A DNA stretch of 64,000 bases from Pseudokineococcus lusitanus (GCF_003751265.1 NZ_RJKN01000004.1:62001-126000), one strand, 5' to 3'. Shown: positions 43,798 through 55,339, counted from the first letter of the stretch. Numbers and translations are program-made. Notes: generated by a model from the letters alone, not told the origin.

Positions 43798-43803
43798 AGG
43801 GTA
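43798..43803 (-). promoter_or_regulatory. -10 box of the riboswitch-glyA-folD unit
   Basis: TACCCT just before the riboswitch; the start should fall near 43791, at its 5' edge. Confidence 0.6.
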
Positions 43804-43818
43804 CCGGCGGACGGCGGC

Positions 43819-43824
43819 TAGCCT
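43819..43824 (+). promoter_or_regulatory. -10 box for leaderless purU
   Basis: TAGCCT with an eight-base spacer to the GTG at 43833, 15 bases away from the glyA-side box. Confidence 0.6.
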
Positions 43825-43832
43825 GCCCGCCC

Positions 43833-44699
43833 GTGACCACCCCTGCGGCCGACGGCGCGCCCGCCTACGTCCTCGTGCTGACCTGCCCCGACGGCCCGGG
43901 CATCGTCCACGCCGTCAGCGGGGTGCTCGCCGAGGCGGGCGGCAACATCACCGAGAGCCAGCAGTACGGCGACCCGGGGACCGGCCGCTTCCACCTCCGG
44001 GTGCAGGTCGAGGTGCCGCTGGGGCGCGAGGAGCTCGCGGCGCGCCTCGAGCCGGTGGCGCGGCGGTTCGGCATGGACTGGGAGCTCGACGTCGTCGGGC
44101 GCCCCGTGCGCACCCTCGTCCTCGTCTCGCGGGCCGCGCACTGCCTCAACGACCTCCTCTTCCGCCAGCGCTCGGGCCGGCTGCCCGTGGACGTCGTCGG
44201 CGTCGTCGGCAACCACCGCGACCTCGAGCCCATGGCGCGCTCCTACGACGTCCCCTTCACCCACGTGCCCGTCGAGCCGGGGCGCAAGCCCGAGGCCGAG
44301 GCGCGGCTCCTCGAGGTGGTGCGCGAGCTGGACGTCGAGCTGGTCGTCCTCGCCCGCTACATGCAGGTGCTCAGCGACGACCTCTGCCGGGCGCTGCGCG
44401 GGCGCGCCATCAACATCCACCACTCGTTCCTGCCGAGCTTCAAGGGCGCCCGCCCCTACGCCCAGGCGCAGGCCCGCGGGGTGAAGCTCATCGGCGCGAC
44501 GGCCCACTACGTCACCGCCGACCTCGACGAGGGCCCGATCATCGAGCAGGACGTCCACCGCGTGGACCACTCCTCGACCGAGCGCGACATGGTCGGCATC
44601 GGCCAGGACGTCGAGGCGCAGGTGCTCGCGCGCGCCGTCCGCTGGCACGCCGAGCACCGGGTGCTGCTCGACGGTCACCGGACGGTCGTCTTCCGCTGA
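43833..44699 (+). CDS. purU: Formyltetrahydrofolate deformylase
   Basis: Hydrolyses 10-formyl-THF to THF and formate, balancing one-carbon pools. The 288-residue protein has an N-terminal ACT domain (YVLVLTCPDGPGIVHAVSGVL, residues about 10-90) and a formyltransferase-like catalytic domain with NIHHSFLPSFKGARPYAQA and the Asp in DEGPIIEQD; this family uses the same Asn-His-Asp set as PurN. Divergent pairing with glyA-folD places three C1 genes around one regulatory gap. The formate product could be relevant to the formate dehydrogenase-like gene at 55.5 kb (inference). Confidence 0.96.
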   Translation: MTTPAADGAPAYVLVLTCPDGPGIVHAVSGVLAEAGGNITESQQYGDPGTGRFHLRVQVEVPLGREELAARLEPVARRFGMDWELDVVGRPVRTLVLVSRAAHCLNDLLFRQRSGRLPVDVVGVVGNHRDLEPMARSYDVPFTHVPVEPGRKPEAEARLLEVVRELDVELVVLARYMQVLSDDLCRALRGRAINIHHSFLPSFKGARPYAQAQARGVKLIGATAHYVTADLDEGPIIEQDVHRVDHSSTERDMVGIGQDVEAQVLARAVRWHAEHRVLLDGHRTVVFR

Positions 44700-44703
44700 G
44701 CCG

Positions 44704-44709
44704 TAGCCT
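44704..44709 (+). promoter_or_regulatory. -10 box of a leaderless gene
   Basis: TAGCCT with a six-base spacer to the GTG at 44716, only four bases after the purU stop codon. Confidence 0.55.
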
Positions 44710-44715
44710 CGCCGC

Positions 44716-45282
44716 GTGACGCCCTCCCCCGCCGCCGGCCGTCCCGACGACCTCGTCGCCGAGGCCCGGGCGCTGCTCGGCGGGACGGGCGGGTGGTGGG
44801 CGTCCGTGCTCCTGGACGTCGTCGCGGCGCCCGACGCCGTCCCCGCGGGCACGCGCCGGCTGCTGCTGCGCCGGCCCCTCATGGCCGTCCCCGCGGGCGT
44901 GCGCGCCGAGACCGCCGACGGGGCTCTCCTCGCCGCCGGGTTGGGCGACGACCTGCCGCCCGCGCTGCACGCACTCCTCGACCCGCTGGCCCTCGTCACC
45001 GGCCTGCCGTGGGCGGCCGGGACCCTGCCCTGCGCCGACCGACGCCGCGCCGCAGCCGCTCTCGAGGTCACCGACGCCGTCGCGGTCGACGAGGCCGGGC
45101 GGGCGGCGCTCCGCTGCGCCGTCGCCGGGGCGCCCTCGGGCGTCCGCTCCCTCGTCCTCGACCGGGACAGCGGGCTGCCGCTCGTCGCCGCGGCCGACGA
45201 CGGCACGGTGGTCTGGCGCGTCGACGTCGCCGCGCTCGACCCCCGCGTCGAGGACGAGGTCTTCCGCCCCGAGCAGCCCTGA
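44716..45282 (+). CDS. Hypothetical protein, unknown
   Basis: I do not recognise this 188-residue protein. It is Ala/Leu/Asp/Val-rich without membrane segments. Features are GGTGGWWASVLLDVVAAPD near 22-41, LLLRRPLMAVPAG, and a C-terminal part with strands (RSLVLDRDSGLPLVAAADDGTVVWRVDV) that resembles a small beta domain. Its TAGCCT box directly after purU and GTG at 44716 indicate separate leaderless transcription, although it is in the same direction and could be read through. No homologue family named. Confidence 0.72.
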   Translation: MTPSPAAGRPDDLVAEARALLGGTGGWWASVLLDVVAAPDAVPAGTRRLLLRRPLMAVPAGVRAETADGALLAAGLGDDLPPALHALLDPLALVTGLPWAAGTLPCADRRRAAAALEVTDAVAVDEAGRAALRCAVAGAPSGVRSLVLDRDSGLPLVAAADDGTVVWRVDVAALDPRVEDEVFRPEQP

Positions 45283-45318
45283 CGCGCAAGCCCCGACACC
45301 CGGGCCCCGACGCACGAG

Positions 45319-45350
45319 GGGCCCGCCGCCACCTCGGTGACGACGGGCCC
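45319..45350. terminator. Convergent hairpin before icd
   Basis: GGGCCCGCCGCCACC (45319-45333) pairs with GGTGACGACGGGCCC (45336-45350) at 13 of 15 positions, between the unknown gene and icd. Confidence 0.55.
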
Positions 45351-45379
45351 TGCGGGCGCCCCGCGGAGGGGCGGACGGC

Positions 45380-46594
45380 TCAGCGCAGGCGCGCGGCGAG
45401 GTTCTCGTCGAGCGCGCCGAGGAAGTCCTCGGTCGTGAGGAAGCCCTGGTCCTTGCCGACGAGCAGCGCGAGGTCCTTCGTCATCTGGCCGCCCTCGACG
45501 GTCTTGATGACGACGTCCTCGAGCGTCTCGGCGAAGCCGGTGACCTCGGGCGTGCCGTCGAGCTTGCCGCGGTGGGCGAGCCCGCGCGTCCACGCGTAGA
45601 TCGACGCGATGGGGTTGGTCGACGTCGGCTTGCCCTGCTGGTGCTGGCGGTAGTGCCGCGTCACCGTGCCGTGGGCCGCCTCGGCCTCGACCGTGCGGCC
45701 GTCGGGCGAGGTGAGGACCGACGTCATGAGGCCGAGCGAGCCGAAGCCCTGCGCGACGGTGTCGGACTGGACGTCGCCGTCGTAGTTCTTGCAGGCCCAG
45801 ACGTAGCCGCCCTCCCACTTGAGGGACGCGGCGACCATGTCGTCGATGAGGCGGTGCTCGTAGGTGATGCCCGCGGCCGCGAACTTCTCCTTGAACTCGG
45901 CCTCGAAGACCTCGGCGAAGATGTCCTTGAAGCGCCCGTCGTAGGCCTTCATGATCGTGTTCTTCGTCGACAGGTACACCGGGTAGTTCCGCGCCAGCCC
46001 GTAGTTGAGCGAGCTGCGCGCGAAGTCGCGGATCGACTCGTCGAGGTTGTACATCGCCACCGCGACGCCGGCGCCCGGCGACTGGAAGACCTCGTGCTCG
46101 ATGGGCTCCGAGCCGTCGGACGGCTGGAACGAGACGGTCAGCGTGCCGGCGCCCGGGAAGCGGAAGTCGGTGGCGCGGTACTGGTCGCCGAAGGCGTGGC
46201 GGCCGACGATGATCGGCTTCGTCCAGCCCGGCACCAGGCGCGGGATGTTCGAGATGACGATCGGCTCGCGGAAGATGACGCCGCCGAGGATGTTGCGGAT
46301 CGTCCCGTTGGGCGAGCGCCACATCTTCTTGAGGCCGAACTCCTCGACCCGCTGCTCGTCCGGCGTGATGGTGGCGCACTTCACACCGACGCCGTGCTTC
46401 TGGATCGCGTGCGCCGCGTCGACCGTGACCTGGTCGTCGGTCGCGTCGCGGTGCTCGATGCCGAGGTCGTAGTACTCGAGGTCGACGTCGAGGTACGGGT
46501 GGACCAGGCGGTCCTTGATGAACTGCCAGATGATCCGGGTCATCTCGTCGCCGTCGAGCTCGACGACGGTCCCCTCGACCTTGATCTTCGCCAT
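45380..46594 (-). CDS. icd: NADP-dependent isocitrate dehydrogenase
   Basis: TCA-cycle enzyme oxidising isocitrate to 2-oxoglutarate, NADP-linked homodimeric type, 404 residues. Recognisable segments are [14 protein letters not shown] at the start, [17 protein letters not shown] with the substrate-binding serine/asparagine pair, [52 protein letters not shown] and [12 protein letters not shown]. The ATG at 46594 has GGAGAG nine bases before it. It is divergent from mdh, both in the same TCA cycle; promoter boxes for both lie in the 247-bp gap. Confidence 0.97.
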   Translation of the reverse strand: MAKIKVEGTVVELDGDEMTRIIWQFIKDRLVHPYLDVDLEYYDLGIEHRDATDDQVTVDAAHAIQKHGVGVKCATITPDEQRVEEFGLKKMWRSPNGTIRNILGGVIFREPIVISNIPRLVPGWTKPIIVGRHAFGDQYRATDFRFPGAGTLTVSFQPSDGSEPIEHEVFQSPGAGVAVAMYNLDESIRDFARSSLNYGLARNYPVYLSTKNTIMKAYDGRFKDIFAEVFEAEFKEKFAAAGITYEHRLIDDMVAASLKWEGGYVWACKNYDGDVQSDTVAQGFGSLGLMTSVLTSPDGRTVEAEAAHGTVTRHYRQHQQGKPTSTNPIASIYAWTRGLAHRGKLDGTPEVTGFAETLEDVVIKTVEGGQMTKDLALLVGKDQGFLTTEDFLGALDENLAARLR

Positions 46595-46664
46595 GCGGTG
46601 GCTCTCCTCGTCGCGAGCGGTGGGTGGCGCCGCGGTGCCGGCCGGCGCCAGGTGTCTCGACGTC

Positions 46665-46670
46665 AAACTA
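46665..46670 (-). promoter_or_regulatory. -10 box of icd
   Basis: TAGTTT on the minus strand, leader about 65 bases. Confidence 0.5.
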
Positions 46671-46728
46671 CCGACCCCACGGCCCCCCGCGCCGCACCGG
46701 TGCCGGGCGGGCGGCCCGCGCGCGGCGA

Positions 46729-46734
46729 TACGGT
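46729..46734 (+). promoter_or_regulatory. -10 box of mdh
   Basis: TACGGT on the plus strand, leader about 100 bases. Confidence 0.45.
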
Positions 46735-46841
46735 CGCGCCTGACCCCGGGCGGAGCGGCCCCGCCGCCCGGAGCCGGGGGCCGTCACCGACCGACCCCCG
46801 ACCCACCACGGCCCGGACCGCCGGACCCGAAGGAGAGCAGC

Positions 46842-47840
46842 GTGACCACCACCGAGAAGGCCCCCGTCACCGTCGCCGTCACCGGCGGCGCGGGCCAGAT
46901 CTGCTACAGCCTGCTGTTCCGCATCGCGAGCGGCGCGCTGCTCGGCCCGGACACCCCGGTGCGGCTGCGGATCCTCGAGATCACGCCGGCGCTCGGCGCC
47001 GCCCAGGGCGTCGCGATGGAGCTCGACGACTGCGCGTTCCCGCTGCTGCGCGGCATCGACATCTCCGACGACGCCGCCACCGCCTTCGACGGCGCGAACG
47101 TCGCCCTCCTCGTCGGCTCGCGCCCCCGCACCAAGGGCATGGAGCGCGGCGACCTGCTCTCCGCCAACGGCGCCATCTTCACCGGGCAGGGCCGCGCCCT
47201 CGCCGAGGCGGCGGCGGACGACCTGCGCGTCCTCGTCGTCGGCAACCCGGCCAACACCAACTGCCTCATCGCCATGAACAACGCGGCGGGCGTCCCCGCC
47301 GAGCGCTTCTCCGCGATGACGCGCCTCGACCACAACCGGGCCGTCGCCCAGCTCGCGCAGAAGGCCGGGGCGCAGGTCTCCGACGTCTCCCGGCTGACGA
47401 TCTGGGGCAACCACTCCGCGACCCAGTACCCCGACATCTCGCACGCCGTCGTCGACGGCCGCCCGGCGGTCGACGTCGTCGACCGCCCCTGGGTCGAGTC
47501 CGACTTCATCCCGACCGTGCAGAAGCGCGGCGCGGCGATCATCGAGGCGCGCGGCTCCTCCTCCGCGGCGTCGGCGGCCAACGCCGCCATCGACCACGTC
47601 CGCACGTGGCTGACCGGCACGCCGCAGGACTCGTGGACGTCGATGGCCGTCGTCTCCGACGGCTCCTACGGCGTCCCCGAGGGCCTCGTCTCGAGCTTCC
47701 CCGTGACGACCCGCGACGGGGAGTGGGAGATCGTCCAGGGCCTCGACGTCGACGAGTTCTCCCGCGCCCGCATCGACGCGACGGTGGCCGAGCTGGCCGA
47801 CGAGCGCGACGCGGTGCAGGGCATGGGCCTGCTCGGCTGA
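46842..47840 (+). CDS. mdh: Malate dehydrogenase
   Basis: NAD-linked malate dehydrogenase of the cytosolic type, 332 residues. [18 protein letters not shown] is the dinucleotide site, with [31 protein letters not shown], the catalytic LDHNRA region and [11 protein letters not shown] (catalytic His). The GTG at 46842 has AAGGAGA five bases upstream. It is divergent from icd and convergent with the purH-DUF3017 pair; icd/mdh and purH/mdh neighbourhoods are usual for actinobacteria. Confidence 0.97.
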   Translation: MTTTEKAPVTVAVTGGAGQICYSLLFRIASGALLGPDTPVRLRILEITPALGAAQGVAMELDDCAFPLLRGIDISDDAATAFDGANVALLVGSRPRTKGMERGDLLSANGAIFTGQGRALAEAAADDLRVLVVGNPANTNCLIAMNNAAGVPAERFSAMTRLDHNRAVAQLAQKAGAQVSDVSRLTIWGNHSATQYPDISHAVVDGRPAVDVVDRPWVESDFIPTVQKRGAAIIEARGSSSAASAANAAIDHVRTWLTGTPQDSWTSMAVVSDGSYGVPEGLVSSFPVTTRDGEWEIVQGLDVDEFSRARIDATVAELADERDAVQGMGLLG

Positions 47841-47851
47841 CGTCCGGCCGC

Positions 47852-47903
47852 CGACGCACGACGGCGCCGTCCCCCGCGCGGGGGGCGGCGCCGTCGTGCG
47901 TCG
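47852..47903. terminator. Very strong convergent hairpin after mdh
   Basis: CGACGCACGACGGCGCCG pairs exactly over 18 bases with 47886-47903, and the loop adds CCCCCGC/GCGGGGG pairing. It separates mdh and DUF3017. Confidence 0.85.
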
Positions 47904-47927
47904 TGGGCGGCGGTGCGCCGCAGCGGG

Positions 47928-48245
47928 TCAGGCGGTCGGCGTCGTCAGCGACAGGACGAGCAGCACCGTGCCGAGGGTGCCCGCCACGACGGCGTCGACG
48001 GGTCCCGAGCGGACCGCGAGGGGCCCGGCCACGGACGCCGGCGCGACGAGCCGCACGAGCGCGAGGACGAGCAGACCGACGCCGAGCACCACGCCGGGCG
48101 TCCGCGGACCCACGACGAGGCCCAGCCCCACCGCCACGGGGACGAGCAGCCCGACGACGGCGAGGACGACGGTCCCCCGGCGGCCCGTCGCCACGCCGGC
48201 GTCGGGCGCCCGCCCGACGCCGCCCGACGACCCCCGCTCCGCCAC
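47928..48245 (-). CDS. DUF3017 small membrane protein
   Basis: DUF3017 family, unknown function. The 105-residue product has three hydrophobic helices (about 25-44, 48-66 and 80-102), with GPRTPGVVLGVGLLVLALVRL as the most conserved stretch. The GTG at 48245 lies eight bases after the purH stop, giving a purN-purH-DUF3017 unit, an arrangement common in actinobacteria. There is no charged catalytic pattern. It ends near the shared terminator with mdh. Confidence 0.87.
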   Translation of the reverse strand: MAERGSSGGVGRAPDAGVATGRRGTVVLAVVGLLVPVAVGLGLVVGPRTPGVVLGVGLLVLALVRLVAPASVAGPLAVRSGPVDAVVAGTLGTVLLVLSLTTPTA

Positions 48246-48253
48246 CGCCGGCC

Positions 48254-49890
<1,637 letters not shown>

Positions 49891-49894
<4 letters not shown>

Positions 49895-50574
49895 GGGAGC
49901 AGCACCTTCCGGGGGGCGTCGGGGTGGACGGACCAGCCGTGGCGGGCCATGCGGCCCACCACGTCGACGAGCAGCGGCCGCTCGGCCGCCTTGATCCGCT
50001 CGTGGAGGGACTCGACGTCGTCGTCGTCGAGGACGGGGACGGCCACCTGCGCGACGACGGCGCCGGTGTCGACGCCCTCGTCGACGAGCAGGACGGTGGC
50101 CCCGGTGATCTTCACGCCGTAGGCGAGGGCGTCGGCGGGCGCCCGCACGCCCGGGAAGGACGGCGACAGCGCGGGGTGGGTGTTGACGACGCGGCCGCCG
50201 AGGCGGGCGAGGAACGCGGGGCCGACGAGGCGCATGAAGCCCGCGAGGACGACGAGGTCCGGCGCGGCCGCCGTGACGGCGTCCGTCAGGGCGACGTCCC
50301 ACGCGGCGCGGTCGGGGTGGTCGGCGAGCGCCACGACCGTCGTGGGCACCCCGGCCGCCCCGGCGTGCCGGAGGCCGCCCGCGTCGGCGCGGTCGGACAC
50401 GACGGCGACGACGTCGGCGCCCCAGGCGGGGTCCTGCGCGGCCCGCAGCAGCGCGGCGAGGTTGGTGCCGCCGCCCGAGACGAGGACGACGACGCGAGCG
50501 CGGCCGGCGCCGTCGCGGGGGTCGCGAGGGCCGGGACCGGCGCCGTCGGGGGTCGCCGTCCCGCCTGCTGCCAC
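49891..50574 (-). CDS. purN: Phosphoribosylglycinamide formyltransferase
   Basis: Third step of purine synthesis: formyl transfer from 10-formyl-THF to GAR. The 227-residue protein has [16 protein letters not shown], the [11 protein letters not shown] loop, the catalytic triad in [13 protein letters not shown] and VDEGVDTG. The N-terminal 28 residues are Gly/Asp/Arg-rich and unconserved. The GTG at 50574 follows TATGGT by eight bases, so the purN-purH-DUF3017 transcript is probably leaderless. No ZTP riboswitch precedes it, unlike glyA. Confidence 0.96.
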
Positions 50575-50582
50575 GGTCCGAG

Positions 50583-50588
50583 ACCATA
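50583..50588 (-). promoter_or_regulatory. -10 box of leaderless purN
   Basis: TATGGT with an eight-base spacer to the GTG at 50574. Confidence 0.6.
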
Positions 50589-50637
50589 GCGGCACGCCCC
50601 GGGACCCCTGGGCGCCGCACGAGCCGTGGAGGACGCC

Positions 50638-51141
50638 GTGGCAGTCCCGGAGCGACCGAGCGGCGGGGGCGACCCACCGGCACCGCCGCGAGGGGGGCGG
50701 CCCGCCGGGGAGGACCCCCGGCGGGACCCGGTGCGCGAGCTGGAGCAGGTCCGCGAGGCCGGCCGCCGGTCGCTGCTGTTCTCGCTGCTGCTGCTCTGCT
50801 CCCTCGTGGCGGCGCGGCTGCCGTTCCCGTGGTCGGCCGTGGGCCTGCTGTTCACGGCGGCGGCCCTCGTGGCCGGCGGCCTCGCCGTGGCGGCCGCCTG
50901 GTCCGCCCGCCGCCGCCTCACGGTCGCCGTCATGGGCGGCGGCATCGCCCTCGGGCTGTTCCTGCTGCTCACGCAGGTCGCCTCCGTCGCGCTGTGGCCC
51001 TGGCAGGCCGACCTGCGGGACTGCCGGGCGGCCGCGGCGACCCAGTCGGCCCGGGCGGCGTGCGACCGGGACTTCGAGGACGAGCTGCAGCGGTGGACCG
51101 AGTCCCTCGGCGGCCTCGGCGGCGGGGCCGCCGGCTCCTAG
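50638..51141 (+). CDS. Unknown membrane protein
   Basis: A 167-residue protein of unknown function. After a Pro/Gly/Arg-rich head it has two to three hydrophobic helices (about 43-60, 62-88 and 95-118) and a C-terminal acidic region with two cysteines ([18 protein letters not shown]) that may form a disulphide outside. The GTG at 50638 has GGAGG five bases before it; a GTG twelve bases further upstream is also possible. Its stop overlaps the DUF6350 stop on the other strand within CTAG. Similar proteins often sit next to purN. Confidence 0.75.
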   Translation: MAVPERPSGGGDPPAPPRGGRPAGEDPRRDPVRELEQVREAGRRSLLFSLLLLCSLVAARLPFPWSAVGLLFTAAALVAGGLAVAAAWSARRRLTVAVMGGGIALGLFLLLTQVASVALWPWQADLRDCRAAAATQSARAACDRDFEDELQRWTESLGGLGGGAAGS

Positions 51142-53105
51142 CCGCGGGGCTCGCCCGCGCCGGCACCGGGTCCCACCGCGGGACGCCCGGCCGGGGGACG
51201 ACGACGCCGTCGGCGCGCGTCCGGTCGCGGGGCCCCCGGGCGCGGGGCGCGCACCGCCGCGGGCCGCGCGCCGGGCCGGCCGGTCGGCACGACAGGGGCC
51301 GCGGCGGGCGCCGCGCCGGCGCCGTCGACGTCGTCGCGCGGCGCGGCGGCCTCGGCCGTGCCGCGGCGGGGCGCCGGGGCGAGCAGCGTCAGCAGCGCGC
51401 CCAGCGTCACGAGGCCGCCGAGCGACAGGGCCACCTGCCACCACACGGGGCCGACGACCGCGAGCGCCCCCGGCCCCACGGGGCCGGACGAGGCCGCGGC
51501 GAGCGCGCCGGCACCACCGCCGGCGACGAGTCCCACCACGGGCGCGCGCAGGGCGGCCCCCCGGGCCCGGCGGGCGACGTCGAGCCCGACGCGGCGCCAC
51601 AGGGGCACGGGCGCGCCGTCGGCGGTCGTGGCCGCGGCCTCGGGCACGCCGGCCACGCACGCGCGCCGCATCCGCAGCGACGCGACGGCGCCCGCCGCGA
51701 CCGGCAGCACGAGCACCACCCAGAGCCACCCGCCGCCGGTGCCCTGCTGCGGCAGGCCGCCGAGCAGGGGCAGGGCGGGCAGGACGCCCAGCTCGGTGCC
51801 ACCGGGGCCGACCGACGTGCCGGCGCCGACGGCGAAGCCGGGCCCGGCCACCCACGACAGCGCCCACACGAGCGCGGTGGGCAGCAGGAGCAGCTGACCG
51901 GCGAGGAGCACCGCCCCGCCGACGACGCCGGCGTCGAGGGCCCGGTGCAGGTCGGCGACGGCACCGGCCCCCACCCCGAGCGAGACGACGAGCACCGCGG
52001 CGGCACCGACGAGCGACCACAGCAGGGCCCGTGCCCCCGCGCCGACGGCCGGACGGGCGGGACGCGGGAGGCGGACGAGGTCCGCGAGCGCCCCGCGCAG
52101 GCTCCGCGGGGCGGTCCCGGCCGCCCTGGTGCGGCCCCGCCCGCGCGAGCGGCCCTCGCCCGCGAGCCGGAGCCGGGCGGCGGCCATGGCGAGCCCCGCG
52201 CCGAGCCCCGACAGCAGCGCGGCCCCGCCCAGCGCGGACGCGAGGCCGGGGCGCACGGCCGGCGTCCCGGCGACGAGGGCGACCGCGGCGGCCAGCGCGG
52301 CGGCGGCCACGACGACGCCCGCGACCGCGGCGAGCAGCGCCCCGTCCAGGCCGTCCCGGCGGGCGTCCGCCGCGGGGTGCGTGGCCTCGAGGGCGACGGC
52401 CGTCCGGCGGCCCGCGGAGACGTACCAGGCCAGCGGGACGAGGGCGAGGCCGAGCGGCCACAGGCCGAGGCGCCCGCCCTCGACGGCCAGGCCCGTGCCG
52501 TGGGCCAGCAGCCAGCCGTCGGCGGCCACCCGCACGGCGTCGTCCCACGTGGCGCCCGTCTGCGCGGCCACGAGCCACGTCGCGACGACGGGGGCGACGA
52601 CGCAGAGCAGGGAGCCGAGGACGGCCTGCGCCCCGGCCAGCAGGCCGATGAGGACGGGCGAGGTGAGCAGGGTCCGGCCGCGGTCGTCGGTGACGACGGG
52701 CACCGCCGGCGCCCGCTCGGCCGCGGCGGCCGCCGCGCGCCGGGACGCCGGCGTGCTCCCCGTCGTCGACGCCGGGCGGTCGGACGACCGGGCGAGGGCC
52801 GCGCCGGCGGGGGCGTCGTCGGCCGTGCTCGTCGTCGCGCCGTCGTCCGCCTCGACGGCGTCGTCGCCGGCCGTGTCGTCCGTGTCGTCGCCGTCGGCGT
52901 CGTCCGGGTCGTCGTCCGGGGCGTCGTCGTGCGTGACGACGACGACCGAGTCGTCCTCGCCGTCGTCCGTCGTCGGCCCGACGGCGGGGGGCGGCGTGGC
53001 GCCGGCGTCGTGCCCCCGGGGTCGACCGGGGCGCCCCGGGCCGTCGCGGTCGTCCGCGGGGTCGGGGGCGTCGGGGCTGTCGGGGGCGTCGGGCGGCGGC
53101 GTCAT
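51138..53105 (-). CDS. DUF6350 multi-spanning membrane protein
   Basis: DUF6350 family (related to the mycobacterial PerM-like proteins), commonly found between sucD and purN in actinobacteria; exact function unknown. The 655-residue product begins with about 80 residues rich in Asp, Pro and Thr, then around ten to twelve hydrophobic helices, e.g. VLIGLLAGAQAVLGSLLCVV, GLWPLGLALVPLAWYVSAG and VVALGVGAG-type stretches, and ends in a basic Arg/Pro tail. The ATG at 53105 was chosen because upstream codons are Arg/Gly-rich and unlike the family; the ribosome site is weak. Spans about 2 kb with no other gene. Confidence 0.85.
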   Translation of the reverse strand: MTPPPDAPDSPDAPDPADDRDGPGRPGRPRGHDAGATPPPAVGPTTDDGEDDSVVVVTHDDAPDDDPDDADGDDTDDTAGDDAVEADDGATTSTADDAPAGAALARSSDRPASTTGSTPASRRAAAAAAERAPAVPVVTDDRGRTLLTSPVLIGLLAGAQAVLGSLLCVVAPVVATWLVAAQTGATWDDAVRVAADGWLLAHGTGLAVEGGRLGLWPLGLALVPLAWYVSAGRRTAVALEATHPAADARRDGLDGALLAAVAGVVVAAAALAAAVALVAGTPAVRPGLASALGGAALLSGLGAGLAMAAARLRLAGEGRSRGRGRTRAAGTAPRSLRGALADLVRLPRPARPAVGAGARALLWSLVGAAAVLVVSLGVGAGAVADLHRALDAGVVGGAVLLAGQLLLLPTALVWALSWVAGPGFAVGAGTSVGPGGTELGVLPALPLLGGLPQQGTGGGWLWVVLVLPVAAGAVASLRMRRACVAGVPEAAATTADGAPVPLWRRVGLDVARRARGAALRAPVVGLVAGGGAGALAAASSGPVGPGALAVVGPVWWQVALSLGGLVTLGALLTLLAPAPRRGTAEAAAPRDDVDGAGAAPAAAPVVPTGRPGARPAAVRAPRPGAPRPDARRRRRRPPAGRPAVGPGAGAGEPRG

Positions 53106-53200
53106 CGCCACCCATCGTCGTGCCGCCCCGGCCGCCGGTCGGCCACCGCCACGCCGGGCCGACGGCCCTCCCCGGCGGGCGGGCCGGCCCCGGCACGACG

Positions 53201-53233
53201 ACGCCCCCGCCACCGGGGAGGTGACGGGGGCGT
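53201..53233 (-). terminator. Terminator of sucCD
   Basis: ACGCCCCCGCCACC (53201-53214) and GGTGACGGGGGCGT (53220-53233) pair with one mismatch, just after the sucD stop. Confidence 0.7.
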
Positions 53234-53246
53234 GCGGCGGGTCGGG

Positions 53247-54155
53247 TCAGCCCGCGACGACCTCGCGCAGCAGGCGGGCGGTCTCGGTCGGCGTCTTGCC
53301 GACCTTGACGCCCGCGGCCTCGAGGGCCTCCTTCTTGGCCTGCGCCGTGCCCGCGGAGCCCGAGACGATGGCGCCGGCGTGGCCCATCGTCTTGCCCTCG
53401 GGCGCGGTGAAGCCGGCGACGTAGCCGACGACCGGCTTGGTCACGTGCTCGGCGATGTAGGCCGCGGCCCGCTCCTCGGCGTCGCCGCCGATCTCGCCGA
53501 TCATGACGATGGCGTCGGTCCCCGGGTCGTCCTGGAAGGCCGCGAGCGCGTCGATGTGCGTCGTCCCGATGATCGGGTCGCCGCCGATGCCGACGGCCGT
53601 CGAGAAGCCGAGGTCCCGCAGCTCGTACATCATCTGGTACGTCAGCGTCCCGGACTTCGAGACGAGCCCGATGCGGCCGGGACCGCTGATGTCGGCGGGG
53701 ATGATGCCCGCGTTGGCCTTCCCGGGGCTGATGATGCCCGGGCAGTTCGGGCCGAGGAGGCGCGTCGTGCCCTTCTCGGCCGCGTAGGCGTAGAACTCGG
53801 CCGTGTCCTTCACCGGGACGCCCTCGGTGATGACGATGGCGAGGCCGATGCCGGCGTCCACCGCCTCGACGACGGCGGCGCGCGTGAACGCCGGGGGCAC
53901 GAAGAGGACGGACGTGTTCGCGCCCGTCTCGGCCATGGCCTCGGCCACCGAGCCGAAGACCGGCACGGACGTCGTCCGCTGCTCGCCGTCCGCCGTCGTG
54001 AAGGAGAAGTCCTGCGACGTGCCCGCCTTGCGCGGGTTGACGCCGCCGACCACGCGGGTGCCGGAGGCCAGCATCCGCGTCGTGTGCTTGGTGCCCTCGG
54101 AGCCGGTCATGCCCTGGACGATGACCAGGCTCGAGTCGTCGAGGAAGATCGCCAT
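53247..54155 (-). CDS. sucD: Succinyl-CoA synthetase alpha subunit
   Basis: Alpha subunit of succinyl-CoA ligase, carrying the phosphohistidine. The 302-residue protein contains [14 protein letters not shown], the CoA-binding [59 protein letters not shown] and the phosphorylated His in [15 protein letters not shown]. The ATG at 54155 lies 14 bases after the sucC stop. Together with sucC it converts succinyl-CoA, GDP/ADP and phosphate to succinate and NTP. Confidence 0.97.
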   Translation of the reverse strand: MAIFLDDSSLVIVQGMTGSEGTKHTTRMLASGTRVVGGVNPRKAGTSQDFSFTTADGEQRTTSVPVFGSVAEAMAETGANTSVLFVPPAFTRAAVVEAVDAGIGLAIVITEGVPVKDTAEFYAYAAEKGTTRLLGPNCPGIISPGKANAGIIPADISGPGRIGLVSKSGTLTYQMMYELRDLGFSTAVGIGGDPIIGTTHIDALAAFQDDPGTDAIVMIGEIGGDAEERAAAYIAEHVTKPVVGYVAGFTAPEGKTMGHAGAIVSGSAGTAQAKKEALEAAGVKVGKTPTETARLLREVVAG

Positions 54156-54169
54156 GTCTGGTCCGTCCC

Positions 54170-55339
54170 TTACTTCGCGGCGGCCGCGAGCTCGGCCGCC
54201 TTCGCGGCGGCCCCGTCCATGGTGTCGACGAGCGTGACCAGCGGGTGGGCCGCCTCGTCGAGGATGCGCCGTCCCTCGACGACGTTGTTGCCGTCGAGGC
54301 GCACGACCAGCGGCTTCGTGGCGGCGTCGCCGAGGATGCCGAGGGCCTTGACGATGCCGTCGGCCACCGCGTCGCACGCGGTGATGCCGCCGAAGACGTT
54401 GACGAAGACGCTGCGGACCTGGTCGTCGCCGAGGATGACGTCGAGGCCGTCGGCCATGACCTGCGCCGAGGCGCCGCCGCCGATGTCGAGGAAGTTGGCG
54501 GGCTTCACGCCGTGCGCCTCGCCGGCGTAGGCGACGACGTCGAGCGTGCTCATGACGAGCCCCGCGCCGTTGCCGATGATGCCGACCTCGCCGTCGAGCT
54601 TGACGTAGTTGAGGCCCTTGGCCGCGGCCTTCGCCTCCAGCGGGTCGGAGGCCTCGGCGCCCTCGAGCTGCCCGTGGTCGGGGTGCCGGAAGCCGGCGTT
54701 CTCGTCGAGCGTCACCTTGCCGTCGAGGGCGACGACGTCGCCGGACTCGGTGCGGACCAGCGGGTTGACCTCGACGAGGGTGGCGTCCTCCTCGCGGTAG
54801 ACCGTCCAGAGCTGCTGGAAGACCTCCACGACCTGGTCGCGGACGTCGCCGGAGAAGCCCGCCGCGTCGGCGATCTCCTCGGCCTTGGCCCGGTCGATGC
54901 CCGTGCGCGGGTCGACGGCCACGCGGGCCAGCGCCTCGGGGCGCTCGACGGCCAGCTGCTCGATCTCCATGCCGCCCTCGACGGACGCCATGGCCAGGAG
55001 CCGGCGCTGCGCGCGGTCGAGCAGGAGGGAGAAGTAGTACTCGTCGGCGATCGAGGCGCCCTCGGCCACCATGACGCGGTGCACGGTGTGGCCCTTGATG
55101 TCCATGCCGAGGATCGCCTCGGCGTGCGCCTGCGCCTCCTCGGGGCCCTTGGCCACCTTGACGCCGCCGGCCTTGCCGCGGCCCCCGGTCTTGACCTGGG
55201 CCTTGACGACGACGACCCCGCCGCCGAGCTCCTCCGCGGCGGCCCGGGCCTCCGCGGGCGTCGTCGCGACGACCCCGCGCAGCACGGGGACGCCGTGACG
55301 CTCGAACACGTCGCGGGCCTGGTACTCGAAGAGGTCCAC
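54170..55339 (-). CDS. sucC: Succinyl-CoA synthetase beta subunit
   Basis: Nucleotide-binding beta subunit, 389 residues, with ATP-grasp features: [20 protein letters not shown] start, [52 protein letters not shown] and the [16 protein letters not shown] signature. The GTG at 55339 has a GGTGAGGA ribosome site about 7 bases upstream and a TAGGGT -10 box about 50 bases before it. Divergent from the formate dehydrogenase-like gene. Confidence 0.97.
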   Translation of the reverse strand: MDLFEYQARDVFERHGVPVLRGVVATTPAEARAAAEELGGGVVVVKAQVKTGGRGKAGGVKVAKGPEEAQAHAEAILGMDIKGHTVHRVMVAEGASIADEYYFSLLLDRAQRRLLAMASVEGGMEIEQLAVERPEALARVAVDPRTGIDRAKAEEIADAAGFSGDVRDQVVEVFQQLWTVYREEDATLVEVNPLVRTESGDVVALDGKVTLDENAGFRHPDHGQLEGAEASDPLEAKAAAKGLNYVKLDGEVGIIGNGAGLVMSTLDVVAYAGEAHGVKPANFLDIGGGASAQVMADGLDVILGDDQVRSVFVNVFGGITACDAVADGIVKALGILGDAATKPLVVRLDGNNVVEGRRILDEAAHPLVTLVDTMDGAAAKAAELAAAAK

